NCBI GenBank assembly: GCA_963669155.1
Contig: OZ022581.1
Coordinates: forward strand, 23,172,478 to 23,236,477
Source: Arbacia lixula
Lineage: Eukaryota; Echinodermata; Echinoidea; Arbacioida; Arbaciidae
Direction: 5' to 3'
Length of the DNA: 64,000 bases
In this document: in pieces, positions 43,800 through 55,654 of the stretch
Position numbering within the stretch: the first letter of the stretch is position 1
How the letters are laid out: every line of letters starts with the position of its first letter
Notes under the pieces: model-generated
The model's database searches: none
What the model was told of the DNA's origin: nothing
The model's input: only the letters and a program-made list of their open reading frames with translations
Translations under genes and position numbers: made by a program

Positions 43800-44340
43800 C
43801 GACAGGATTGTATGATTTTGTGCCTCAGCCACATAGTGGCTGGAGGCATTATGTTTTCGGGTTGCCCGTCCGTCCCGAATCCGTGTACGCAATATCTTGA
43901 GAACCGTTCACCAGATTTGATTCAAACTTTGTGTGCATTGCATAAAAGTGATGAGCTGTGAAAAAATATGAGTCAATTCAGATTGAGACCAAAGGTTAAT
44001 GAACTTTGTGAAAATGTGCTTTCTTTACCTTTTTCACAATACCTGTAAATAAAAATCCAACGATGCAATTCAAACCAAACATGGTACAAAATTGATAACT
44101 ACTTAGAGGTAGACTGATGACATTTTTGGTAAAATGTCTGAAAGGTCAGAGGTGAAAGGCCAATAACTGTTGCGAAAATCACCTAAAAATTGACCCCAAA
44201 TTTATATTTTTCAGAATAAAGCAAAATGCAATGATGCAATTCTAACCAAACATGGTACAAAGATTAATTACTACTTGGGGGTAGAATAATCAAAATGTTA
44301 GAGGTGAAAGGTCAATAAATTTTGCGAAAATCAGTTAAAT
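43800..44340. repeat. Tandem monomers of about 170 bp, array 3
   Basis: Leader GTGCCTCAGCCACATAGTGG and CGAATCCGTGTACGCAATAT followed by two to three monomers with AACCAAACATGGTAC. Non-coding. Confidence 0.7.
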
Positions 44341-44734
44341 CCGTCAAAAATACGAAGGAAACACGACTATGGGTGTTCAATAATGCGAACGGAACACATA
44401 AAGAGTAAAGCTAATTTTCTAGCTATGTACATTAAGCTGCATGTTCATGCAAACCATGTTGTTTGAAAAAAAAATAAGGGCAAAGCTCTATATGATATGA
44501 GCCAAAACAATTGTTTTTAAGTAATATCGGCATTTCACATGTACACTCAACAAAGAAAGTGCCCTCCATAATGTGTGATCCTTTCAGCGTTATGGATGTG
44601 GTTTTTTCGCGCAAAAAATAATAAATAATCACGTGTCAGAAAACTGATGGGATTGTTGAAATCATGAGTTTTATGAGTAAACAGTGTAAATTACTCTTTC
44701 AATTTTATGATTTATTTCACCCTCTACACAAATA
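44341..44734. other. Unit spacer before the beta4 3' flank
   Basis: Homologous to 36200-36540 and 50550-50920. No gene. Confidence 0.5.
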
Positions 44735-44970
44735 ACAAGGGAAATTTCCCACAATATTCATTGCAGGTCCTATATATGTTTTTCTTAGAATAAACATCAC
44801 AATGTAAAAGGTGTTTTATGATTACAATATGCCCATCATCTGTTCGCGACACCCCTTCAGCTCACTGCTTATTTTGCAAAATCACCTGGAATTTTTGCAA
44901 AAAAGATGTCGTCCCTCACCTTCCCGTCGGTTTCCGCTTGCTGTTTTCCAGAGGTTCTCGATTTCTGTGC
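44735..44970 (-). pseudogene. Tc1-like transposase C-terminal relic (beta4 flank)
   Basis: Shortened, more degenerate version of the relic at 36540-36862; ENLW remains near 44960. Confidence 0.5.
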
Positions 44971-45411
44971 AGGTTATTCCATACGTTCAATGCAATTTTA
45001 CACATTAAAAAGGGGCCGAGTAATGAATTGTGGTTAAAAGTTCATGAATATGAATGATTGTCTTGCTTTACGTGTAAAATGTGACACAAATTACAAAATT
45101 GCAAGATTTTACACCGACAGTGCCAAAAATTTGCGTGCACCCCTTTATTTACTCGTAACACGAAAAGCGTCAGGTTTTTATTTGTACCCAAGACTTGCAA
45201 CAGTCGGTGTGTATCGGCATTTCTTCAGGTAATCAAACTATCCATCATCTTTTGATTCTACAAGTGTACTTATTATGTAAGCTATTAACACATATTTCAT
45301 GTGCATGAAACGTATTTAATCTTGTTAAACATTTCATTCAAATGTAATGTTATTTTATAATTATGTGTTAAATGTGTTAAATACCAACCATGAAGTGAAT
45401 ATTCAAGGCAT
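44971..45411. other. 3' flank of the beta4 gene
   Basis: Non-coding. It lacks the CATATGGG element (CACATTAAAAAGG runs into the flank near 45010) and part of the proximal 3' flank (about 180 bases around 45362). Confidence 0.5.
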
Positions 45412-46536
45412 CAAATTACGAGAAGTGCATCGACGGAAGTCGTGTTGAAATTACCCAGCTCTGACCAGGTAAAGTTACCACCCAGGAGATTCATATAAAA
45501 GGCTTTGTGGTCTTTGGTTACGAAAAGCATCAACCATCCAGAATGTGCAGCCAAATGGATAGAACGAAAATAAGTACTATTTGCATCATAAAGGGTACTT
45601 TGTACCCAATTTTACCGATAGCAGTAGGTTCAGTCCAAAGTACTCACTATCCTCATCTAGCAACATAAGGTTTGAAGTTGGAAAAGATTTCGGTTCTCTG
45701 AATGTAATGATGCTTTCGCTGTCGTTCAAGTTGTCGATGTTTCCTCGCTTAATGCCGACTGTATCAATCCAATAAATCCGTCTGAGCTTACTGGCTCTCC
45801 TGAACCCATGTAAGCACTCATCGACTTCATAAGGCACACTGGTTGTGACGTTTTAACGACTATCATCTTTCAGCGGGTATTCTTTGATTAACTGTCAGGC
45901 CGGCTCATGAACAGCATCTGAAATGTGTAATCTATCGCCAGTCCCACAAAATGGGGATTGGGATCCTGGAAGGTGATATCCATAGGGCGGATTTTAGTGA
46001 AACAGTATCTGTTAACTCCCTAGAGTAGTAGTACACATTATTATCTTTGATCGCATAAATTACGCCACGCACGCCTGCCCTCCAAAGTTCAAATTGGTGA
46101 CTTGACATTCTACCAAGCCCGTCGCGTTGAAAACGCGAAGACCCCAGGGGGCTGCATACATACCAATGCGCCACTGAAGGTGAATAACCCAAGGCACATC
46201 CACAAACAAATGCACCCTCATTGGACAATTGGTAGCATATCTCATTCTCTCCACATAGTTTCAGCTGGCATGGGTTAGTTATTATTTTACGATAAAAGCA
46301 TGTGATGATTTGACCAGGAGGGTGAGAAGAAGGTGTCCAACGCGTGCATTGTATAAAGGAGTCATTAGTGGTACCTTGAAAGTGTGCAATCTGCCCAGCC
46401 ATCAGTCGAACATACGGCACCAACCTTGGCAGAACTTTTCCGAAACCACGTCCCCATAACTGCATCGTCCTCGGGTAGCAGTGACGAGCAAAAATAATAG
46501 AATCTGTTGCCACAGCTCCATGTTTCCTATCTGCAT
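45412..46536 (-). pseudogene. Broken EGF/LDLR-B gene (beta4)
   Basis: Start (46536) and stop (45412) are both recognisable. Defects: the 4-base frameshift after GWC; a 14-base deletion that removes the sixth EGF cysteine and shifts frame (near 46184); loss of coding sequence around 45845-45940; and a deletion near 45595 in the IAIFRASMDGS blade. Open frames 45586-45837 and 45932-46513 are remnants. The flanking triple repeat and psi-B are in the usual places. Confidence 0.85.
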
Positions 46537-47454
46537 GTGTTCAGATGGAAGAAGTTTATTAATTCTACACTGTTCAATTGTGTAGTTCTGTTCTGTTTGC
46601 TACACTGCTCACGGACAAAATGATCGGCCCAAAACCAACTCGAGGTCTAAAAGTGGAGCATGCATTGATCCTCATTACACGTAGATTATCTAGATATAAG
46701 CTATGAACTAATTTTCTGTGCTATGATGTGCTCCTTGCCCACGTAAATACGTGCATCATTAAATACTTGTTAGATATTAATGTATTGTACTTTTAAGTAT
46801 GCGAAACTCGCAAATGTCACGTACACTCCATAAAGCAAAGTGATCGTGAATGTCTGGAAAGAAAGATATCATTTAACGAGGATATCACATGCTTAAAACG
46901 TCTTCGATTTCCATTTTAACGACTGACAATCATATGTAATACTTTACTAAAGGGCGGCCTCCTTGATAAACTCATTAGTTTTTTTTAAAATGTCAAAATT
47001 GATTTCATCCAATATTCCAATTGAACACTAGTGTACGTGGACCCTACGCCAACAATGTTCATCTGTTCACACTTCATACCAAAATGATATCAAGCTCGTA
47101 CGTTACTGTGTACAATGTACTTATACAGAACGAGGAAGTGACTTCAATGAATTTAAATATATTTCGTTTCTGGTATAAAAAAATGCGATTTTCAGGAATA
47201 TAAATTTAAAAAGGCTACACGAAACAGTGCTCAACTTAATTTCCTTTCCTGGTCGGCACCAGATGACTGTGTGTATTATTCATGTTTGAATGTGTATGCG
47301 TATATGTATTTCTTTTCAAATTAAGAAAGGAACAAATTGATAATTACGGTTACATGTTCGAAGTGTTTTGCTTTATTTGTTTTAATGTTCAATGTGTTGA
47401 GATCAACATGCTAAAACCCTTAGTATCAGTTAATATCACGTGCTACCATTCCCT
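46537..47454. promoter_or_regulatory. Upstream region of the beta4 gene
   Basis: Proximal block at about 46574-46645 and distal block at about 46805-46850 (GCAAATGTCACGTACACTCC variant). Beta spacer follows; no gene. Confidence 0.4.
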
Positions 47455-47725
47455 GGACATTGAGATATCAGGCTTCAGAATCGAAACGCATCAGCCATCC
47501 AGCGTATGCAACCACATGGATCGTGTAACTAGCTTTGAAGCTAGATTGTCTTTTAACCGCTGAACAGGAGTTCGGTCCAAATCAAGATCTCACTTACATT
47601 ATCCACCAACAGACGGAATCGACTAGGGATAGCTCTTATTACTCCGAAGTTAATGACACATTTCACCTAGAATTCCCCCGAAACCATGTCCCCATAGCCA
47701 TGGTGGTTTCATTGTCCCTGAGTAG
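47455..47725 (-). pseudogene. psi-B5 fragment
   Basis: As psi-B3 and psi-B4, with a further deletion of about 105 bases (junction TTAATGACACATTTCACC near 47655) flanked by short CA microhomology. Confidence 0.7.
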
Positions 47726-48190
47726 CGGCTGCTACATTAATCACACATGCGTTCTTTTGAAACCTTTTTTACCGCGCAAGTACTATCTCGAAAACGCCAT
47801 TAAAAAGCATCCCAATGATACGACCGTGCAAGATATCTGGCACCAAGCAAGCCATTAACGGGGCTACATAATGGTTGCATCGTTTTTGGAAGGGTTTTAT
47901 CATGATGATAACGATTGACACTTTCCATTTGGGTGTCGTCAGCCAATGCTCTTGCATGCAGTTTTATTGATCCGTCTGGAATTCATTCTTAGGTCAATTT
48001 TATTTTGTGTACTTTTAAAACAATTTTACTACGGAACTTCAAGATGGGGAATATCACGAAAACGCCATAAAAAGAGCGATCGTTGTATAACCGCGCCTAA
48101 TATATAAAACTTCCTAAATTCCAGTACATTAACATCATGAAAACGGCGATGAAATAGTACTAGTTGTATAAAGGTGATATCTTTAGAGTA
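47726..48190. repeat. Degenerate triple repeat (beta4)
   Basis: Blocks near 47790, 48055 and 48140 as at 15831-16300. Confidence 0.6.
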
Positions 48191-48384
48191 CAAACAAGTG
48201 TTATTTCTTATAGAAATGAACAGAAGAATATCCTGCAAGAATTTGTCTTTACGAAAACAATTGGCACTCTCCTTTCAATATTCCCAAACATAAAAACGAC
48301 TTGCCGGTCAACAAATCAAGACTGAAGAACCTTTTGCCAACAGGCTTTCAGCAAACCTCCCAAAACTCATTTTATGCTTTTTAG

Positions 48385-49110
48385 CAATTCAATCGATATT
48401 AAAATGAAACTCAATCGAAACCGATGGACCAGCATTGCGGACGTGCTCGAATGGTTCACCAAGCTTCCGGTCAAAGAGTCACTGTGTATGGCATTGTAGA
48501 CTAATGAGCTTTTATCCACTTGCCTCATCTGGGTCAAGAAGTTCAACGGCATCATGAGATACAAACAATTATGCACTCGAGAAGAACAATACTGTACGAC
48601 AACAGTGACAAAGCATGGGGAAAACAAAGAGGGTGTAAACAGTTTGATGTATGTATGGGTGCCTATGACAGGGCAGAAATATGCGAACTAGTACGCCTTA
48701 TCAAAGTTGGACAAAAGACTGAACACTTGCAGTGAGTCCTTTACCGGGACGATGGGCTAGCAGTACTCAGGAGAGCCTCTGGTAGCAGGGCTGACAGGGC
48801 GCGAAAAGACCTAATCAAAGTTTTCAACGAACTTGGTCTTCGCATTACTGTACGAAACCAACCTCAAAGCGGTCGATTACCTAGACATCGCCCTAAACTT
48901 AGAAACCGGTACCTTCCAACCATACAGGAAGCCAAATGATACCCCCTCAACGTCCACAAAGACTCAAATCCGGCTGTACTCAAAAAAATCCCATTGGTCG
49001 TAGAAAAGCGTATAATTAGCTTATCAACGACGATTCCGTAAAGCAGCGTCACCTTACAACCAAGCTCTGAAAAATAGGGGAGAGAAAGAAAAGAGAAAAA
49101 CGAGGAACCG
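48385..49110 (+). pseudogene. Penelope-like RT fragment (PLE-d)
   Basis: Motif A region truncated by the shared deletion near 48500, YRDDGLAVLR near 48745, LGLRITVRN and VDYLDIALNLETGTFQPYRK (with one frameshift) near 48840-48930. Ends before the GIY-YIG part. Confidence 0.75.
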
Positions 49111-49129
49111 AAAGTTCACATGTTGCACA

Positions 49130-49790
49130 CATCTTGCTTCAAACTTGGTCTATGTGTGCATTGCATGAACCTGATAAACTGTGAAAAAATGGTTAATTCA
49201 CATTGAGACCAAAGGTCAATGAACTTTGTGAAAATTTGCCCTTTATGTCCTTTTTCACAATACATGTAAATCCAAATGGAATGATGCAATTCTAACCAAA
49301 CATGGTACACAGATTGATTACTATTTGGAGGTAGACTGATGACATTTTTGGTAAAATATCTGAAAGGTCAGAGCTTTTGCGAAAATCACCTGAAAACTGA
49401 CCCCAAATTGATATTTTTTCACAATAAATCAAAATGCAATGATGCAATTCTAACCAATCATGGTACAAAGATTAAATACTACTTGGGGTAGGATGATCAA
49501 AATGTTAGAGGTGAAAGGCCAATAAATTTTGCAAAAATCAGTTAAAAAATGACCCCAAATTGGCTTAAAATCGCCCCCAATTCATATGCTTCACAATACC
49601 GCCAAATCCAAAGGTGCAATTCCAACCAAACATGGTGCAAACATGAATCAATTATTTAGGCTAAACTGATGACTTTTGTGGTAAAATTCCTGCAGGGTCT
49701 TCACCATTTAGACTGGTAAGACTGGTAATTAAAGAAGTAAGTGGTCAAAGGTCAATTAACATTGCCACACTTGGCTAAACATGAAAAAAA
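49130..49790. repeat. Tandem monomers of about 170 bp, array 4
   Basis: Four monomers, closely matching array 2 (34790-35450) including the AAACATGAAAAAAAAATGC end, so duplicated with the unit. Confidence 0.7.
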
Positions 49791-50924
49791 AATGCAATTT
49801 TTGCCAATACGTGTACTAGAAATTCAATGGGTTCATTTCATATAGGAATTCAATGGTACATTGCGAACCAAATACAGAAGTTATCTGAGAACAAATCTAA
49901 AAACAGGTACCAAAGAAGCGGAAGCAAATTTATCGAATTTCTTTAGTTTTTTTTGTCATTTAGTATGCAGATACTTGGTGAATCTGCTCTGTAATTGATG
50001 ATCATGATGAACCTTTTACTAACACAGAATTGTCGAAAAAGCAAAACTTATTATACTTTACAGAAACCCGAATGGTCAAATCTTCTGTACGGACGCATTT
50101 TATATCCATGCTTAACTTCAGGCAGACAAGTGAAACTTTTACATAAACTCTTCGTGCGTTCACCCGTAAAACCCACGTGCGTTGCATTAATTTAATCCGG
50201 TCAAGGTATTCCAATGAAAGGGGTTCATTCACATTCGTGCCATGAGTCATAAACTCCTAACAATGAACCTGACCGTGGTATTGTTTGTGAGGAGGGTTTA
50301 ATTGATTTTATCCTCTCCTTTTTTTTTTCAATAAACTTCCTGGGTCTGCTGAAGGATGTAGTTTTTTTTGTTTACTTGTAAAGATACAATAACTCTCGAA
50401 CAAAGTGATTTTGGAATAGAATGTTCACACTAGCTCACACAACATGTAGGCACGCTCCGGTGCATGCAATTGTTTGCCAAACATTGGGACAAAGGACGTC
50501 TATATGGAAATGCGTGGTTGTGCAAAAATGCGAAAGAAACACGACTACGGGTGTGCAAAAATGCGAACGAACACATGAAGAGTAAAGCTAATTTTCTAGC
50601 TATTTACTTTAATCTGCATGTTCATGTAAACCATTTTGTTTGAAAAAAAATAAGGGCAAAGCTCTATATGATATGAGCTAAACCAATTGTTGTTAAGCAA
50701 TATCGGCATTTCACATGTACACTCAACAAAGAAAGTGCCCTCCATAATGTGTCACTTTTTAAGCGCTATGGGTGTGGCATTTTTGTACGCAGAAAATAAT
50801 AAACAATCACGTGTCAGAAAACTGATGGCATTGTTGACATCATGAGTTTTATAAACAAAAAGTGTAAATAACTCTTTCAATTTTGTGCTTTATGTCACCC
50901 TCTAAACAAATAACAAGGGACGTT
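49791..50924. other. Unit spacer before the alpha3 3' flank
   Basis: Homologous to 35451-36539. No gene recognised. Confidence 0.45.
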
Positions 50925-51130
50925 TCCCACACCATTCATTGCAGGCCCTTTCTATGTTTTTCTTAGAATAAACATCACAATGTAAAAGGTGTCATCCGCT
51001 CTCGACACCCCTTCAGCACGCTGCTTATCTTGCAAAATTACCTGGAATTTTTGCAAAAAGATGTCCTCCCTCACCTTCCCGTCGGTTTCCGCTCGCTGTT
51101 ATTCCAGAAGTTCTCGATTTCGTTGCAGGT
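50925..51130 (-). pseudogene. Tc1-like transposase C-terminal relic (alpha3 flank)
   Basis: Degenerate version with ENFW-type remains near 51110; internally deleted relative to 36540-36862. Confidence 0.5.
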
Positions 51131-51730
51131 TATTCCGTACGCTCAGTTCACTTTTACACATTAAAGAGTGAATAATGAATGGTGTTTGAAAGTTCATAAA
51201 CATGAATGATTCTCTTGCTTTACGTGTAGAAGGTGACACAAATTACAGATTTGCAAGATTTTTTTCACACCTTTTCTCATAAAATGCAAGATTTTACACC
51301 GACAGTGCCGAAAATTGGCGTGCACCCCTTTATTTACTCGTAACATGAAAATCGTCGGCGTTTTTTTATTTGTACCCAAGACTTGCAACAGTCGGTGTGT
51401 ACCGGCATCTCTTCAGGTAACCAAACTATCCATCATCTTTTGATTCTACAAGTGTACTTATTATGTAAGCTATTAACACATATTTCATGTGCATGAGACG
51501 TATTTAATCTTGTAAAATATTTCATTCAAATGTAATGTAATTTTATAATTATGTACATTCCATCTTTACCACACAACCCCTATGAAAACCAGTCCTTGTA
51601 ATGAGTTTGGGTTTAATCAATCAATTAAACAGTTCTACGTGACTTTCACATTCAAGTAATCTTCAAACATTTCATCGGCTTTCGTGCTCAAATGTATTAA
51701 ATATCAACCATGAAGTGAATATCTAAGGCA
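51131..51730. other. 3' flank of the alpha3 gene, with empty CATATGGG site
   Basis: Non-coding. At 51165-51180 CATTAAAGAGTG is joined directly to AATAATGAATGG, the target sequence that is interrupted at 20993 and 36900. Confidence 0.6.
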
Positions 51731-52918
51731 TCAAATTACGAGAAGTGCATCGACGGAAGTCGTGTTGAAATTACCCAGCTCTGACCAGGTGAAGTTACCA
51801 CCCAGGAGATTCATATAAAAGGCTGTTTGGTCTTTGGTTACGAAAAGCATCAACCATCCAGAATGTACAGCCAAATTGATAGAACTAAAATAAGTACTGG
51901 TTGCATCAAAAAGGGTGCCTATAGTTGAGCCATCCATACCAGCTCGAAATATTGCAATGTTACCTAGAGGAATAGGTTCAGTCCAAATCAAGTACTCACT
52001 ATCCTCATCCAGCAGCATAAGGTTTGAAGTTGGAAAAGATGTCGGTTCTCTGAATGTAATGATGCTTTCGCTGCCGGTCAAGTTGTCGATGTTTCCTCGC
52101 TTAATGCCGACGGTATCAATCCAATAAATCAGTCTGAGTTTACTGGCTATCTTGATCCCATATAAGCAGTCATCGACATCACAAGGCACACTGGTTCTGA
52201 CAATTTCACGACCATCATCTTTCAGTGGGTATGCAGATAATACCTTCAAAGAAGGTAAGCTGATGAACAGTGTTTGAAATCTGTAATCTATCGCCAGTCC
52301 CTCTATCGGGAAAGTTGATTTAACATGGTTTCTCATTGAAACCGGTTCTGCTAACTCCCAATAACGAAGCACATTATAATTGACCGAGTAAATTTCGCCA
52401 AGCACACGATCATACAACATAAAATATACATTTGACAACACCTCTCCTTTGATGTAAAACTTGCCCAAATGAGATTCCACAAAGCCCGTCATGTTGAAAA
52501 CGCGAAGACCCAAGGAGGCTGAATATATACCAATGCGCCACTGAAGTAGACAGCCTTCCCCTGAATAACCCAAAGCACATCCACAAACAAATGCACCCTC
52601 ATTGGATGTCTGGTGGCATATCTCATTCTCACCGCATAGTTTCAGCTGGCATGGGTTAGTTATTATTGTACGATAAAAGCATGTGATGATTTGACCAGGA
52701 GGGTGAGAAGAAGGTGTCCAAAGTGGGCACTGTAAGGAGTCATTAGTTGTACCTTGAGGGTGTGCAATCTGCCCAGCCATCAGTCGGTTCAGTGGTTTGT
52801 ACCAGCCATGGCAGAACTCTTCTGAAACTGCGTCCACATGACTTGACCGTCCTCGAGTAGTGGCGACAAGGAAAAATAATACAATCGGTAGCCACAGCTC
52901 CATATTTCCTATTTGCAT
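51731..52918 (-). CDS. Secreted EGF / LDL-receptor class B protein, copy 4 (alpha3)
   Basis: 395 residues, full architecture: signal peptide 1-24, EGF-like domain with six cysteines at 90-123, YWID and IWTE blades in the C-terminal half. It is the most divergent intact copy. By eye, roughly 17 of the first 130 residues, about 50 of residues 131-245 and about 13 of the last 151 differ from copy 1. There is a one-residue deletion near residue 200. The NGS sequon at 282 becomes LTGS. The frame is intact and intronless and the upstream blocks are conserved. Confidence 0.85.
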   Translation of the reverse strand: MQIGNMELWLPIVLFFLVATTRGRSSHVDAVSEEFCHGWYKPLNRLMAGQIAHPQGTTNDSLQCPLWTPSSHPPGQIITCFYRTIITNPCQLKLCGENEICHQTSNEGAFVCGCALGYSGEGCLLQWRIGIYSASLGLRVFNMTGFVESHLGKFYIKGEVLSNVYFMLYDRVLGEIYSVNYNVLRYWELAEPVSMRNHVKSTFPIEGLAIDYRFQTLFISLPSLKVLSAYPLKDDGREIVRTSVPCDVDDCLYGIKIASKLRLIYWIDTVGIKRGNIDNLTGSESIITFREPTSFPTSNLMLLDEDSEYLIWTEPIPLGNIAIFRAGMDGSTIGTLFDATSTYFSSINLAVHSGWLMLFVTKDQTAFYMNLLGGNFTWSELGNFNTTSVDALLVI

Positions 52919-53225
52919 GTGCTCATGTAGAAAAAGTTTAATAACTCTATTCTGTTCAATTGTGCTGTTCTGTTCTGTTTGCTACACCGCTCACGGACAA
53001 AACGATCGGCCCAAAACAACTCAAGGTCTAAAAGTTGGGCATGCAGTGGTCCTCATTATAAGTATTATGATGTGTCTAAAAGCCCCTTGCCTATGCAAAT
53101 ACATGCATGATTAAAGTTGTGTTTGGATATTCATGTATTCTTTTTGGTATATATTTTTAGCATGTGCAAAGTATTTTCAAAGTCGCAAATATCACGTAGA
53201 CTCCATAAAGCAAAGTGCTCGTTAA
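52919..53225 (-). promoter_or_regulatory. Upstream region of copy 4
   Basis: Proximal block at about 52977-53045 (alpha variant GTTGGGCATGCAGTGG) and distal block at 53180-53222, preceded by an insertion of about 11 bases. Confidence 0.45.
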
Positions 53226-54059
53226 TGTCTGGAAAACAGGATATTATAAAAATGATCCTATCACATGTTTAAAACTCTTGATTTTCATGTTAGCGACTGA
53301 CTAATGTAAAATTTTGTTTAGGCGCCTCCTTTTGCTCAATGCATACATCGTTTTATACAGAAAACTAAATATTTCGCTATCATTTCTTTTGTACAAAGAA
53401 AAACAAAAAAAAGGAATTGCTCACAATCGCATCATGTATACCATTTTTTTAATATTTAATATTTTGTAATTTCTATTCACACTACACTCCAAATTTCAAA
53501 ATGGATTTGACGTTAAATTCTACTAACCTACACCCCACCAATAAAAGTAACGCCAACAATGTTCATCTGTTTAAAGCTTCACATCAAGATGATGTCAAGT
53601 TCATGAGTTCTTAAGATGCCTATATAAGGATTTGGTAAGTATCTTAAACGAACTGAAACATATTTCATTTCTGGGTAAAGTCAAATGCAATTTTGAGGAA
53701 TATTAGTCTAATAAGGCTACATGTAACAGTATTCAAACCGAAACTACGTTCATGGCCGTCCCCAGATGATTGTGTGTTTATAATTCATGTCTATGTGTGC
53801 GCGCTTTTGATGAATGCGCATTTGTCTCGTGTCAAATTAGAAAAGGAAAAAAGTTCATAAATGTTATATACTTTTTGTGTGAGTGTGTGTGTCTGCTTTC
53901 AATATGTTTAGATCTTGATTAATATTTTAAAATTGTTGGTTCCATGTATAGGTTTATCCTTATTGAAGATGTCGATTGTTCGGATGTAAGTCGGTGATGA
54001 AAGTTAACAGTTCTACAAGACGATGATGTTCTGTGTTCTGTGTTTATATGTGTCAAAAG
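53226..54059. other. Alpha3 spacer
   Basis: Shortened version of 2961-4540. No gene. A GTGTGA run occurs at about 53875-53895. Confidence 0.5.
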
Positions 54060-54312
54060 TCGACGGCCAAGTGAAACATTCTCAGATCGAATTACGAAAA
54101 GTTCCTCAACTTCCTTTGGAATCGGGCTCATATCGTCCACCTTTAATCAGATCGCGGCGTCAACCGGGAGGTTACTTTCCTGGATATTCAGACACCAAGC
54201 CTCAGGCTCAAAACGCACCAGCCATCCAGCGCATGCGACCACATCGGTAGTGTAATAACAGTTGTTCATTAAACTATTCTTAGAGAAGTGTCTTACAAAC
54301 TAGCTTTGAAGC
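54060..54312 (-). pseudogene. psi-B6 fragment, with empty MITE site
   Basis: Aligns to the 3' end of psi-B1 (ATCGAATTACGAAAAGTTCC) and continues without interruption through the point where psi-B1 carries the MITE (54178-54190). It stops at the foldback element at 54313. Confidence 0.7.
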
Positions 54313-54530
54313 TAAACACAACAAAAAAGTAAGCCCCCCCCCAAAAAAAAAAAAAAAAATGCTTAAATTTTTATCGAATATGTAATGGTTAATGTCGTTT
54401 TAAAAGTACATTTTGGCATTTCTTGTGCGATTTTTAAAGTGTATTCATTCAACCATGACCCACAACTTCCTTTCTGCCAGAAGCATCATGCATGATTAAT
54501 GACACTGTGATTGCAGTTGCTAGTGGATTA
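54313..54530. mobile_element. Degraded TAAACACAACA foldback element
   Basis: Begins TAAACACAACAAAAAAGTAA, then poly-C and poly-A runs replace most of the arm, then part of the centre (CATTTTGGCATTTCTTGTGC). No right end found. Confidence 0.55.
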
Positions 54531-55654
54531 TCATGTGAAGTACACACGGGTCATTGTTGGTTCAGAATTAACTATCTGATACACTCAAATTTTGAGGTCC
54601 AAATTTGTCAAAGAGTGAAAATTTCATTAACTATTCACAATAGTATTACATAAAAAGTGTCCAATAAAATGTCACAAAACCTGTCCGTTTGACATCCGTC
54701 GACTTTACGATGTGTCAATTTCACTCAGCTAAATATGAGTTGAAACTGATTTTTATTATTTTTCAGAAGTGTCAACATTTTTTTAATACCTAGTACTTCG
54801 AGCGGGAAAGCTTGGTGTCGTGCACGTCTATAATTACGTCAGGGATTTCTCCAATGGCGAAGAGAGGATTACAGTATCGATGAAACGCACAAATCAATAA
54901 AAATTCAATATGTTTGACATATTTTAGCAACATATTTCTGATGATGAAAAAGCACTGCTCCAAAGCAATGCCATTGGTATAAAACAGATTTGGGGAAATG
55001 TATGGTAATCTTAAAACTCGCTCAGGCCCAATATATTGAGAACAAATTGGCTAGTAGTCTCAATTTTGGAACCTCATAATAAGACAGTTATTTGCCCTCT
55101 GAGATTAAGTGAGGCATAGATTTTTGAATGAATTACTTGTCAAAAAGATATGGAGAACATCGTTTTTATAGAAGATTTATAGAACGGCACACCACACGAA
55201 CACTGGCACGGATGCATGCACACAAATACACACACACGTACGCAAATACTCATACACACATAATGTATGCATGTGCACACTCAAACACACGTGCTCATAT
55301 ACACAAACAACTCACATATGCTTAAAATGCCAGAAAGAACTTGTAGTGTGCTTTTACTCTATTGCAATCTACAGAGTACAAACGAATTCTGAAGTCTTTT
55401 TTGTTACTCTTTCAGCTGCTGTCGTTTCTAAAATCGGATGACATGAACAAAAATCTTAAGAAATTCTAGGAAATATGTATCAACAATAAACACACTGACA
55501 TTTAGCAATTAACTATTTTCGTCTTCTTTATTTGCACAATTAGATTCAATTAACATGACAGCCAAGCTTCAACATCAAATTTTTTCGGGTTATCCATCCG
55601 TTCGTCCGTTCCCAATCCGTTTACGCAATACCATGAGAACCTTCAGCAGACTTG
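54531..55654. other. Spacer with CA-rich microsatellite
   Basis: No gene. Bases 55130-55345 are a diverged version of 6170-6345 including the ACACAC repeat. Bases 55575-55640 resemble the leader of the tandem-monomer repeats (CCCAATCCGTTTACGCAATA). Confidence 0.5.

Larger units (their letters stand above)
37500..45360. repeat. Tandem unit beta3
   Basis: Unit holding the intact beta-type gene 37751-38941, its upstream blocks, a psi-B fragment, the triple repeat and a Penelope-like fragment. It is expanded by a cluster of palindromic elements (41449-43761) that the other units lack. Boundaries are approximate and set by the 3' flank of each gene. Confidence 0.7.
45360..51540. repeat. Tandem unit beta4
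   Basis: Unit with the broken beta gene 45412-46536, psi-B at 47455, the triple repeat at 47730, a Penelope-like fragment at 48385, tandem monomers at 49130 and the next 3' flank with transposase relic at 50925. Order and spacing match beta3 without the palindrome cluster. Confidence 0.7.
51540..54312. repeat. Tandem unit alpha3
   Basis: Carries the intact gene 51731-52918 with the alpha-type upstream sequence (the variant seen upstream of 2662 and 22976), then a psi-B fragment. Homology to alpha1 fades after about 54530. Confidence 0.7.
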
